NCBI GenBank assembly: GCA_002816585.1
Contig: MUCT01000009.1
Location: 1 to 20,240, forward strand
From: SAR202 cluster bacterium Io17-Chloro-G6
Lineage (GTDB): Bacteria; Chloroflexota; Dehalococcoidia; UBA3495
Direction: 5' to 3'
Length of the DNA stretch: 20,240 bases
The notes under the pieces: model-generated
Database searches by the model: none
Told to the model about the DNA's origin: nothing
The model's input: only the letters and a program-made list of their open reading frames with translations
Program-made: the position numbers and the translations under genes
Shown: one piece after another, positions 6,650-13,626 of the stretch
How the letters are laid out: each line of letters begins with the position of its first letter
Position numbering within the stretch: position 1 is the first letter of the stretch

Positions 6650-8053
6650 ATGCCTGATAACCAAGACATCGCTTTGACGGCACACCTCATGCGCAGGGCG
6701 GGATTCGGCGCTTCCCGGCAGGAGTTGGAAGCCAGGGCCGCCAAAGGCTACGAGGCCACCGTGGAGGAACTGCTTCATCCAGAAGACCAACCGGCCGTGG
6801 ACGAGGATATCCTCTTCCGGTTCCTGCCTGGATACGAAGGCGCTTTGGGACCCCCCATCAACCAGGCCGAGTGGGTGTACCGCATGGTCAACACCCAGCG
6901 TCCACTGGAAGAGAAGCTGGCCCTCTTTTGGCACCAGCTATTCGCCACCGGCAATTCCAAAGTAGACAACCCCCCGGAGATCACTCAGCAGATCGCCATG
7001 TTCCGGCGTCAAGCGCTGGGCAGCTTCCGCGACCTCCTGGTGGAGTTGGCCAAGAACCCGGCCATGGTCTGGTGGCTGGACAACAACGGCAACCACAACG
7101 GGGCCATCAACGAGAACTGGGGGCGGGAGTTGCTGGAGTTGTTCTCCATGGGCGTGGGCAACTACTCCGAGGACGACATCAAAGACGCCTCCAGGGCTTT
7201 CACCGGTTGGACCATTGAGCCCAAAATACCGCGGAACCCTCTGGGCCGGTTCTACTGGAATTTTGAATACCGGCCCGAGGACCATGATGACGGCGAGAAG
7301 ACCTTCCTAGGCAACTCCGGCCGGTTCAACGGGGAGGACATCATCGACATCGTGGTCAAACAGCCAGCCACTTCGCGGTTCCTGGCCCGGCACTTGTACA
7401 ACTTCTTTGTGGCTGACGAACCCCAGGTGCCCAGTTGGAACATCAACCCGCCCAACGATCCCGATGCCATCGACCAACTGGTACAGGCCTACGAAGACTC
7501 GGACGGCAACCTGCAGTCCATCCTGCGGGTGTTGTTCAATTCCGACTTCTTTAAGAACGCCCGATTCACCCGGGTGAAGAGCCCAGCGGAGTTAGTGGTC
7601 GGCACCGTGCGGATGGTGGGGAATTACCAGGGGCCACGGCCCGGCTTCAACATGCTGGCCATGGAGTGTAACTGGCAGGGACAGGAGCTCATGAACCCGC
7701 CCAGCGTGGAGAGTTGGCACACCGGTAGTGAGTGGATCGACGGCGGCGCCCTTGTGCGCCGGGTCAATTTCGCGGCCGGTCTGCTGGGCGACACCACCCA
7801 GCCCGGAGTGCGCTCGATCATCGACGGCCTACGCCAACGTGGTGTTTCCTCCCCCGAGGAGTTCGTCGACACTTGCCTAGACCTGATGGGCCCGCTGGAA
7901 TTCAGCGAGTCCACACGCGCCGAACTCTTGGACCAAGCCACCGAGGACGGCGGCCTGAGTTGGGCCACGGATGAAGAGTCAGAAAAGTCCGAGCAAAAGA
8001 TCGGTGTGATGCTGGCCTTGATCGCCGCGTCCAGGGATTTCCAGTTCGCCTAG
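6650..8053 (+). CDS. DUF1800 family protein
   Basis: 467-residue DUF1800 protein (PF08811). The family signature HLMRRAGFGAS is at residues 12-22, followed by the helix-rich core with EEKLALFWHQLFATG, GRELLELFSMG, YSEDDIKDASRAFTGW and a conserved RFLARHLYNFFV. ATG 6650 is preferred over ATG 6632 because AAGGGGG precedes it by 6 nt, while 6632 has no ribosome site. Biochemical function of the family is unknown; it is very often encoded beside DUF1501, as here (50 bp gap), in Planctomycetes, Proteobacteria and Chloroflexota. No signal peptide is visible at the N-terminus. First gene of the operon, downstream of a strong promoter and the Fur-like box. Confidence 0.93.
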   Translation: MPDNQDIALTAHLMRRAGFGASRQELEARAAKGYEATVEELLHPEDQPAVDEDILFRFLPGYEGALGPPINQAEWVYRMVNTQRPLEEKLALFWHQLFATGNSKVDNPPEITQQIAMFRRQALGSFRDLLVELAKNPAMVWWLDNNGNHNGAINENWGRELLELFSMGVGNYSEDDIKDASRAFTGWTIEPKIPRNPLGRFYWNFEYRPEDHDDGEKTFLGNSGRFNGEDIIDIVVKQPATSRFLARHLYNFFVADEPQVPSWNINPPNDPDAIDQLVQAYEDSDGNLQSILRVLFNSDFFKNARFTRVKSPAELVVGTVRMVGNYQGPRPGFNMLAMECNWQGQELMNPPSVESWHTGSEWIDGGALVRRVNFAAGLLGDTTQPGVRSIIDGLRQRGVSSPEEFVDTCLDLMGPLEFSESTRAELLDQATEDGGLSWATDEESEKSEQKIGVMLALIAASRDFQFA

Positions 8054-8103
8054 CACAGTTCCAGAACTATCCGGTTCCTTAATAAAAAGGGAGAGGTGCG
8101 GAC

Positions 8104-9240
8104 ATGACGGCAACCAAGAAAGACCCGGTGGTGGTGATACTTCAACTCACCGGGGCCAACGATTATCTCAACACGATAATCCCCTACACCAACGGCCATT
8201 ATCACGACAACCGGCCCAAGGTGGGTATTCCTCAAGACCAGGTTCTGCCCATCGACGACGAACTGGCCTTCAACCCCAATATGGCGCCTTTCAAGCAAAT
8301 GTACGACGATGGCAAGATCGCCGTCATCCACGGCATCGGCTTTGAGAACTCCCCTCGGTCTCATTTCCGGGCCATGGATATCTGGCACACCTGCGAACCG
8401 GACGTTGTGGGTACCGAAGGCTGGGTAGCTAAGGTGATCCGCGACCTGGACCCCCAGGGCGAGAACGTATTAAAGGGTGTCAACTTTGGCCAGGGTCTTC
8501 CCCGGGCCTTGGCGTTGCGGGGCGTGCCCGTCACCTCCGTATCCAACCTTGAGTCCTACGGCGTCATGTCCAGCGTGCCGGGCGTCACAGGCGAACAGGA
8601 CCGGGCGCGGATCTTGGACCGGTTCGCCCGGATGTACGCCCCGGCCATCGGCACCGGCGCCACCATGGATTACCTGGGACAGACCGGTCGAGATGCCCTG
8701 AAGGGCGCCGACATTTTGAAGGTCGCTCCCGAGAAATACACTTCCACAGTGGAGTACGCCGACAACCCCATCGCCAAATCCCTGAGGGACGTGGTGCGTG
8801 TGCACACGGCAGACCTGGGCACCCAGGTCTTCTACACCGCCCACGGGCCCTTTGACACCCACTTCAACCAGCCGCCCATGCACAAAAAACTGTGGATCGA
8901 GGTCTCCGAGGCCATCAGCGATTTCTTTGACGACCTCCATGAGCATGACGCCGCGGACAACGTAGTCATGATGATTTTCACCGAGTTTGGCCGGCGGGTC
9001 CGCGACAACGGCACCGGCACTGACCACGGCGCCGGCGGCGGGGCCTTCATCATCGGCGACCACGTGAAGGGCGGCATGTACGGCGCGTATCCCTCCCTGA
9101 AGCCCGAGGACCTGAACCAGGGCGACCTCGAACCTAGCTACGACTTCCGAGGCTTTTATTCCAGCGTTGTGGACCAGTGGCTGGGCCTGGACCCGGTCCC
9201 CATCGTGGGCGGAAAATTCGAGCAGGTACAATTCGTCTAG
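8104..9240 (+). CDS. DUF1501 family protein (alkaline-phosphatase-like fold)
   Basis: 378-residue DUF1501 protein (PF07394), a family related to the alkaline phosphatase/sulfatase fold. Seen: N-terminal VVVILQLTGANDYLNTIIPY (variant of the 'GGxDxLNxxxP' element), HGIGFENSPRSHFRAMDIWHT, and the C-terminal FTEFGRRVRDNGTGTDHGAGG region cut here as TEFGRR and DHGAGG, which carry the conserved E, R and H residues. Ribosome site GGGAGAGG precedes the ATG. Most family members begin with a twin-arginine signal; this one starts directly with the first beta strand and appears cytosolic. Translationally close to DUF1800 (50 bp), so the two are probably made together. Substrate is unknown. Confidence 0.93.
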   Translation: MTATKKDPVVVILQLTGANDYLNTIIPYTNGHYHDNRPKVGIPQDQVLPIDDELAFNPNMAPFKQMYDDGKIAVIHGIGFENSPRSHFRAMDIWHTCEPDVVGTEGWVAKVIRDLDPQGENVLKGVNFGQGLPRALALRGVPVTSVSNLESYGVMSSVPGVTGEQDRARILDRFARMYAPAIGTGATMDYLGQTGRDALKGADILKVAPEKYTSTVEYADNPIAKSLRDVVRVHTADLGTQVFYTAHGPFDTHFNQPPMHKKLWIEVSEAISDFFDDLHEHDAADNVVMMIFTEFGRRVRDNGTGTDHGAGGGAFIIGDHVKGGMYGAYPSLKPEDLNQGDLEPSYDFRGFYSSVVDQWLGLDPVPIVGGKFEQVQFV

Positions 9241-9304
9241 GCTTTCGTTGGCGTTTGGCCTAAATACAACTGGCGTCGATTTCTATCAGATGGCTTGGGG
9301 CCAT

Positions 9305-9367
9305 CCGCTCACCCTGAGCCTTTCGAAGGGTCCCACGTTGGTGGTTCGACAAGCTCACCATGAGCGG
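9305..9367. repeat. Imperfect inverted repeat, interspersed type
   Basis: Arms of 23 nt (9305-9327 and 9345-9367) pair with five mismatches around a 17-nt centre. The arms carry CTCACCCTGAGC, TTCGAAGGG and GTTCGACAAGCTCACC, the pattern of the widely distributed 'CCCTTCGACAAGCTCAGG'-type intergenic repeats. It lies between the DUF1501 and NHL genes and may weaken or end the upstream transcript. No tRNA or gene is seen in 9241-9412. Confidence 0.7.
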
Positions 9368-9412
9368 AATTATTAGCATCAATTATTGCGACCAATCACT
9401 TGGAGGGACTGA

Positions 9413-10411
9413 ATGTTAACCACCGTTGCCGCAGGGCGCGTTTTTGACTATAGCTATTGCATCGGCATGTATGGGATGTCCGGGCAGGGCTTCTGGTCGC
9501 CCCAGGACTTCGTACTTGGCGAGGGTGACCTGATCTACGTCATCAGCCGTGGCGTCGAGGAAATCGGCCAGCGCATCTCTATCGTCACCCGAGACCACCA
9601 GTTCTTGGGCCAGTTCGGAGGCTCCGGAAGGGGAGAAGGGCAGTTCGTGTGGCCCCGGTCCATCGACCTCGACAGCGATGGCAACGTCTACGCCTCTGAT
9701 GACTTTCTGCACCGTATCTCGATATTCGATAAAGAAGGCGGATTCCTGTCGTCTTGGGGCACCGCTGGTGTCGGTGAAGGAGAACTAGACGGGCCATCCG
9801 GCCTAGCCGTGGACTCCGACGACAACATATACATCGTCGACAGTGGCAACAACCGCATCCAGAAGTTCACCAAAGACGGCGCATTTCTCGGCGGCTTCGG
9901 CGGAACCGGTGAAGGTGAAGGCGAGTTCAATCTTCCCTGGGGTATCTGCTTGGACCGGGAAAGTAACGTGTACGTGGCTGATTGGAAGAACAACCGGGTA
10001 CAGAAATTCGACTCCGAAGGGCGGTTTCTGGTCATGTTCCAAGCCACTGACACTGGAGTCGGAGACCTTCACGGCCCCACCGGTGTGGCGGTGGACTCAG
10101 AGGGCGATGTCTACGTTACCGACTGGGGCAACCACCGGGTCCAGATTTACGGCCCCGATGGACGGTTCGTCACCACTTTGGTTGGTGACGCCCAACAGCC
10201 TTCACCCTGGACCCAGACCTACATCGACGCCAATCCAGACATCATCAAGGCACGGCGCCGCGCCAACATGGAGCCCGAGTGGCGCTTCCGGCGGCCCGTG
10301 GCGGTAAATGTCGACGCAAAAGACAGCATCTTCGTCCTAGAAACCGCCCGCCACCGTTTACAGGTGTACGACAAGGTGAAGGATTACGAGGAGCACTCGC
10401 TGAATCTCTAA
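9413..10411 (+). CDS. NHL-repeat beta-propeller protein
   Basis: 332-residue protein built of NHL repeats (PF01436). At least five blades are visible, each with a glycine-rich G-x-G-E-G-x-F/L opening, a 'P-x-G-(I/V)-x-V/L-D' strand, a 'N(V/I)Y(V/I)-D' strand and an 'NNR(I/V)QKF' strand, at about 67-112, 115-160, 162-208, 210-258 and 285-325; the N-terminal 60 residues probably complete a sixth blade. Such propellers bind proteins, peptides or ligands, and some are lyases, but no catalytic feature is evident. No signal peptide is seen. GGAGGG at 9402-9407 supports ATG 9413. It follows DUF1501 by 172 bp with a repeat between, so co-transcription is likely but not certain; it ends in a strong terminator. 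Confidence 0.9.
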   Translation: MLTTVAAGRVFDYSYCIGMYGMSGQGFWSPQDFVLGEGDLIYVISRGVEEIGQRISIVTRDHQFLGQFGGSGRGEGQFVWPRSIDLDSDGNVYASDDFLHRISIFDKEGGFLSSWGTAGVGEGELDGPSGLAVDSDDNIYIVDSGNNRIQKFTKDGAFLGGFGGTGEGEGEFNLPWGICLDRESNVYVADWKNNRVQKFDSEGRFLVMFQATDTGVGDLHGPTGVAVDSEGDVYVTDWGNHRVQIYGPDGRFVTTLVGDAQQPSPWTQTYIDANPDIIKARRRANMEPEWRFRRPVAVNVDAKDSIFVLETARHRLQVYDKVKDYEEHSLNL

Positions 10412-10439
10412 CGCGGCTTCAATTATTGAGTAGCACAAG

Positions 10440-10473
10440 AAGGCCCCGCTCGAAATATCGAGAGGGGCCTTTT
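10440..10473 (+). terminator. Rho-independent terminator after NHL gene
   Basis: A 14-bp stem with one mismatch (10440-10453 with 10458-10471), AATA tetraloop, then TTTT through 10473. It lies 29 bp after the NHL stop and also 29 bp from the end of the convergent gene at 10502, so it may act in both directions. Confidence 0.9.
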
Positions 10474-10501
10474 AAATTCTGGACTGCAGACCGGTCTAAG
10501 C

Positions 10502-11056
10502 TTAAACCACCAAGGGCGCCTCTCCCCCTTCCGGTCTGTCTACCTCAAAGGCGTTCACGTTCAGGGCCAGCATGGAATAGTACCCCATCATCGTGGTCAG
10601 CTCGGTCAGAAGCTGTGCGCCAAAATGGTCCAGGGCTGCTTGGAACGTGCCGGGGCTGACCCGGTTGTTGGCGAATAGCTCGGTGGCGTAGTCTACTACG
10701 ATCTGCTCGGCGCCAGAAAGCTTGGGCAGGGGTTTCTTGTCCCGGAGGGCGTCCACGAACTCGTCGCTTATCCCCTCCTCACGGGCCCTGGCGGCATGGG
10801 CAAACCAGATATATTGGCAATCCATCTTCCGTGCGGTCAGTATCATCGCCATCTCTTGAATCTTCTGCGGCAGTTCCGACTCCTGCCTAAAGTAGAAGAC
10901 CAATTGGTTGGCCCGTTTCCGCATCTCAGGGCTGTTGATCATCACGGAGCCGGGTCCGTTTTCCATGGCGTTTCTGCTTATGGCCACTTCATGGTCAAAA
11001 GCTTCTCGGTATTTCTCCGGTACTTGGTCTCGCGTTACGGTGGGTGTCCTCGCCAT
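10502..11056 (-). CDS. AhpD/carboxymuconolactone decarboxylase-like protein
   Basis: 184-residue helical protein of the AhpD-like/carboxymuconolactone decarboxylase fold (PF02627). Seen: IQEMAMILTARKMDCQYIWFAH (shown here only as its key residues C80, W84 and H87), then GISDEFVDAL and KLSGAEQIVVDYATELF, then LLTELTTMMGYYSML, the order usual in this family. It keeps one cysteine and the histidine but not the C-x-x-C pair of AhpD reductants, and has Ile where Glu is common in the 'YEW..H' motif, so alkyl-hydroperoxide reductase partner activity is unlikely; a role in lactone or small-molecule chemistry is a guess. ATG 11056 is chosen because GGAGGA precedes it; the frame is open to 11095 without a ribosome site. 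Divergent from nudC. Confidence 0.85.
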   Translation of the reverse strand: MARTPTVTRDQVPEKYREAFDHEVAISRNAMENGPGSVMINSPEMRKRANQLVFYFRQESELPQKIQEMAMILTARKMDCQYIWFAHAARAREEGISDEFVDALRDKKPLPKLSGAEQIVVDYATELFANNRVSPGTFQAALDHFGAQLLTELTTMMGYYSMLALNVNAFEVDRPEGGEAPLVV

Positions 11057-11135
11057 CAGGTTCCTCCTCGTCGTTGCAGTCGGTTGGTTGGCCAATCAAT
11101 GGTAACCCTGGCCAAAGCCATTTTGATTTGGCCGA

Positions 11136-11164
11136 ATCATAACCAGGAAGCCTCTTCGAGGCAA
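11136..11164 (-). promoter_or_regulatory. Promoter of the AhpD-like gene
   Basis: On the minus strand TTGCCT (11164-11159), a 17-bp spacer and TATGAT (11141-11136) sit about 80 bp before the ATG at 11056, giving a leader near 73 nt. The inverted repeat at 11150-11162 lies over its spacer and -35. Confidence 0.5.
11150..11162. promoter_or_regulatory. Short inverted repeat, possible operator
   Basis: GCCTC-TTC-GAGGC, a perfect 5-bp inverted repeat with a 3-bp centre, overlaps the spacer and -35 of the minus-strand promoter and is about 32 bp from the -10 of the opposite nudC promoter. Short enough to be chance. Confidence 0.25.
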
Positions 11165-11190
11165 GATAGATCCTGCCGGGTCGAAATCAT

Positions 11191-11199
11191 TGGTACAAT
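11191..11199 (+). promoter_or_regulatory. Extended -10 promoter of nudC
   Basis: TGG followed by TACAAT (11194-11199) forms an extended -10 element; no good -35 is present. Transcription would start near 11206, only about 4 nt before ATG 11210 but 37 nt before the GTG at 11243, which has a proper ribosome site. Confidence 0.5.
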
Positions 11200-11242
11200 C
11201 TAGTACAACATGAGGGAGAAATTCGATACGAGGGGCGCGCAG

Positions 11243-12163
11243 GTGAATATTTCTCACGTTTACTCTGGAAACCCGGTCGACCGGGGCGAAAAAGAACGCC
11301 GCGACGAGCAGTGGATCACCGACAAAGCTAAAGACCCTACCAGCAAGTTCTTGCCGTTGCGCGACCTCAATGTGTTGGTGAGCGACGGCGGTGTGGACGG
11401 TCTGGGCTGGGTGGGAGCGGCTGACTTGGAACGTCTTGGGATTGATGTGAGCCCTATGTTCCTGGGGTCGTTGGAGGGTGCGGCGCATTTCGTAGTTGAT
11501 ATATCGGCCCAAGAGAAAGCGGTGGCCGAACTCAGTGATGGGAATGGATACCGGTTTGTGGACGCCCGGTCGGTCACCGAGATAATCAGCGGCCCCGACT
11601 CCGGCATCGTCGCCCAAGCCAGAGCCCAGATCAACTGGCACAACCGGAACGGTTTCTGCGCCATCTGCGGCGGCGATACCTTGGTGACCCGCGGTGGACA
11701 GGTCCGCAAATGCTCCAAATGCGAAGTTGAGCACTACCCGCGCACCGACCCTGTGGTGATCGTCGTGGTGTCCGACGGCGACCGTTGCTTGCTGGGCCAG
11801 TCCCGCCGGGGCCGCCTGAACAGCACCAACACCTATTCGGCTTTGGCGGGGTTTATGGACCAAGGCGAGTCCATCGAGGAGGCCGTTGCTAGAGAGGTGA
11901 TGGAGGAGGCGGGCATCCAAGTAGGCGAAGTCCGCTACCACTCGTCCCAACCCTGGCCCTTCCCGTCGTCTCTGATGATCGGTTGTCACGCCGATGCGGC
12001 GACCACCGAGATTAACTTCGACGATGACGAGATGAACGACGTTAGGTGGTTCTCCCGCTATGAGGTTGCCCTGGCTCTGAAGGGCAAGAACGAAAACCTG
12101 GCCGTCCCCCAGCCCATCGCCATCGCCCACCACCTGATCACGGCATGGGTCAACGGCGCCTGA
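11243..12163 (+). CDS. nudC: NADH pyrophosphatase NudC
   Basis: Hydrolyses NADH/NAD+ to NMN(H) and AMP and, in relatives, removes NAD caps from RNA 5' ends; cytosolic. Domains in order: a variable N-terminal domain; a zinc ribbon (CAIC near residue 139 and CSKC near 157); and the Nudix domain with a complete Nudix box, GFMDQGE then REVMEEAGI (about 203-225). The NudC-specific SQPWPFP motif follows at about 234. GTG 11243 is chosen because GAGGGG (11230-11235) lies 7 nt upstream and the predicted transcript starts near 11206; ATG 11210, in frame, would be almost leaderless and gives 317 instead of 306 residues. Length fits the family. Divergent from the AhpD-like gene and convergent with a lipoprotein gene 15 bp beyond its stop. 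Confidence 0.93.
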   Translation: MNISHVYSGNPVDRGEKERRDEQWITDKAKDPTSKFLPLRDLNVLVSDGGVDGLGWVGAADLERLGIDVSPMFLGSLEGAAHFVVDISAQEKAVAELSDGNGYRFVDARSVTEIISGPDSGIVAQARAQINWHNRNGFCAICGGDTLVTRGGQVRKCSKCEVEHYPRTDPVVIVVVSDGDRCLLGQSRRGRLNSTNTYSALAGFMDQGESIEEAVAREVMEEAGIQVGEVRYHSSQPWPFPSSLMIGCHADAATTEINFDDDEMNDVRWFSRYEVALALKGKNENLAVPQPIAIAHHLITAWVNGA

Positions 12164-12178
12164 GTGAGGCTTTGGGTT

Positions 12179-12856
12179 TTACCGGCCCTGCCAGATCTCC
12201 TCGCCTTTGAGGTTTGACGGCGAAAATTGCGTCTCACCGTCGCCTCTCCCGGTGATTCCGCCGTCCGGATGGCCGATGAGATTGCCCTCAGCGTCCAACA
12301 GGTCGCTAAACTGGTCGCAGCACTGCTTCACGACGTGGTAGACGGTTTGGCCCTGGTACTGGTATTTGGTAATGGACTGGGGCGGGAATTCCACTTTCCC
12401 GGCCTCCAAATCAGCCACCCATTTCGCCAACCAATCAGGTACGTTGCCGCCGTCCGGGTCAAATGCCTCTACAACGACCGTCGCTCTTTCGACATTTCCC
12501 ATCACGTCCTTGATCTCGATGGCGTGTTCACCTGGGTCCACGTCTTCAAATACGAAACCCGTCACTGGGGGTTTGTTGTCTCGCCGGGTTTGCGGGGCGC
12601 CGTCGAGCGTCACGCCAACGGAGGCCGTGGAATGAAAGAACAATGACACTGTGACGGTGCTTCCTGCCACGACAATCCCCTCGAGCCTCCACTCCTGTGG
12701 CGGACGGGGGGTGGGCGTCTCGGCTTGCGGGACGGTTGTGGCCGTGGGAGCCGTTGTCGGAATTGTCGTCTGTGTCGTGGGTTCCGCGGTGGGGCTTGAG
12801 CATGCCATGGCCAGGGCAAGGGCCAGCCCAGATAAAGCGAATAATACCTTCTTCAT
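12179..12856 (-). CDS. Predicted lipoprotein with DUF6970-like C-terminus
   Basis: 225-residue exported protein. N-terminus MKKVLFALSG plus a hydrophobic core ends in ALAMAC, a lipobox-like site with C19 as the modified cysteine (Ala at -3 is less usual than Leu). A Thr/Pro-rich low-complexity linker covers about 20-52. A small beta-rich domain follows (about 55-130), then a C-terminal region with VYHVVKQCCDQFSDLLD and HPDGGITGRGDG, which resembles the DUF6970 pattern of paired cysteines followed by a GGxTGxGDG turn. Function unknown; a cell-surface binding protein is plausible. AGGA precedes ATG 12856. No clear promoter was found. Convergent with nudC. Confidence 0.8.
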   Translation of the reverse strand: MKKVLFALSGLALALAMACSSPTAEPTTQTTIPTTAPTATTVPQAETPTPRPPQEWRLEGIVVAGSTVTVSLFFHSTASVGVTLDGAPQTRRDNKPPVTGFVFEDVDPGEHAIEIKDVMGNVERATVVVEAFDPDGGNVPDWLAKWVADLEAGKVEFPPQSITKYQYQGQTVYHVVKQCCDQFSDLLDAEGNLIGHPDGGITGRGDGETQFSPSNLKGEEIWQGR

Positions 12857-12967
12857 AATGATTCCTGACGGTGAATAAATCGCCTCTTACCCGCTAGGAG
12901 AAGCATCCCATTGATTTGTTCCAGCCGGCATCAGGGCGCAGGGTACCCCAGAGTTACGGGTTGCCAG

Positions 12968-12973
12968 TATAAT
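12968..12973 (+). promoter_or_regulatory. Consensus -10 box upstream of isochorismatase-like gene
   Basis: A perfect TATAAT, 108 bp before the ATG at 13082, with no convincing -35 at the right distance. It is the best promoter candidate for the two-gene operon; the leader would be about 100 nt. Confidence 0.35.
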
Positions 12974-13081
12974 AGCCCGCGGCGGCACCCAACCCAGGCC
13001 CGATTTCGTTTCCGGACTGCGGGAACATTTGGGGGACCGCGGGAATTTTTCGGGAGATCAACTCACGGAGGAAGCTTTGAA

Positions 13082-13603
13082 ATGACTCAATCACTAAATA
13101 TCGACCGCGACAGAACGGCGGTGGTGATCATGGATTTCCAGCAGCGGATCATCGCTAACAATGCCAGCGAGCCTGAGAACGTGGTGAAACAGGCATCGGC
13201 GGTGCTTCAGGGCGCGCGGACTGCCGGTATCCCAGTAATTTATGTGATGCACCGGGGCGGCCCATTTGCCGAATACGCTCCGGATGTGGAACTGCATGAG
13301 GGAGTGCCGCCGGCCGAAGGCGAGATGGTCATCACCAAGACCAGACCCGGCCCTTTCTCAACCACCAATCTGGACGTCACCTTGAGGGAGTTGGGCCGGG
13401 ATACAATCGTGATTATGGGCGTGTCGACCAGCGGTTGCGTGTTGTCATGCACGCGGTGGGCCGTTGACGTGAATTACAAGTTCATAGTGGTTGCGGACGC
13501 CTGCTCCGACGGCGACCCCGAAGTGCACCGGGTCTTGACCGAGAAGGTCTACCCTCGCCAGGGCACGGTGATAAACACCCAGGAATTCCTGAGCGCCATT
13601 TAA
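13082..13603 (+). CDS. Isochorismatase-like cysteine hydrolase
   Basis: 173-residue member of the isochorismatase-like hydrolase superfamily (PF00857). The catalytic triad is visible: D18 in AVVIMDFQ, K86 in VITKTRPGPF and C119 in GVSTSGCVLSC, the last inside the conserved non-proline cis-peptide region. Members hydrolyse isochorismate, nicotinamide, N-carbamoyl compounds or related amides; the substrate here is not determinable. ATG 13082 is chosen because GGAGG (13067-13072) precedes it; an upstream extension of 57 codons to 12911 would cross the -10 box. The GMC oxidoreductase begins 23 bp after its stop, so they form an operon and may act on the same compound. Confidence 0.92.
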   Translation: MTQSLNIDRDRTAVVIMDFQQRIIANNASEPENVVKQASAVLQGARTAGIPVIYVMHRGGPFAEYAPDVELHEGVPPAEGEMVITKTRPGPFSTTNLDVTLRELGRDTIVIMGVSTSGCVLSCTRWAVDVNYKFIVVADACSDGDPEVHRVLTEKVYPRQGTVINTQEFLSAI

Positions 13604-13626
13604 GTTTTATACCCGAGAGAGGAACC

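Noticed and set aside
6376..6744. Minus-strand frame in the gap before DUF1800
   Set aside because: It overlaps the promoter and the beginning of DUF1800, with no ribosome site or recognisable motif.
8470..9231. Long 253-codon minus-strand frame
   Set aside because: Entirely antisense to DUF1501; a shadow of codon bias in the real gene, with no ribosome site or recognisable domain.
11096..12133. 345-codon minus-strand frame
   Set aside because: Antisense to nudC, whose zinc ribbon, Nudix box and SQPWPFP motif are unmistakable.
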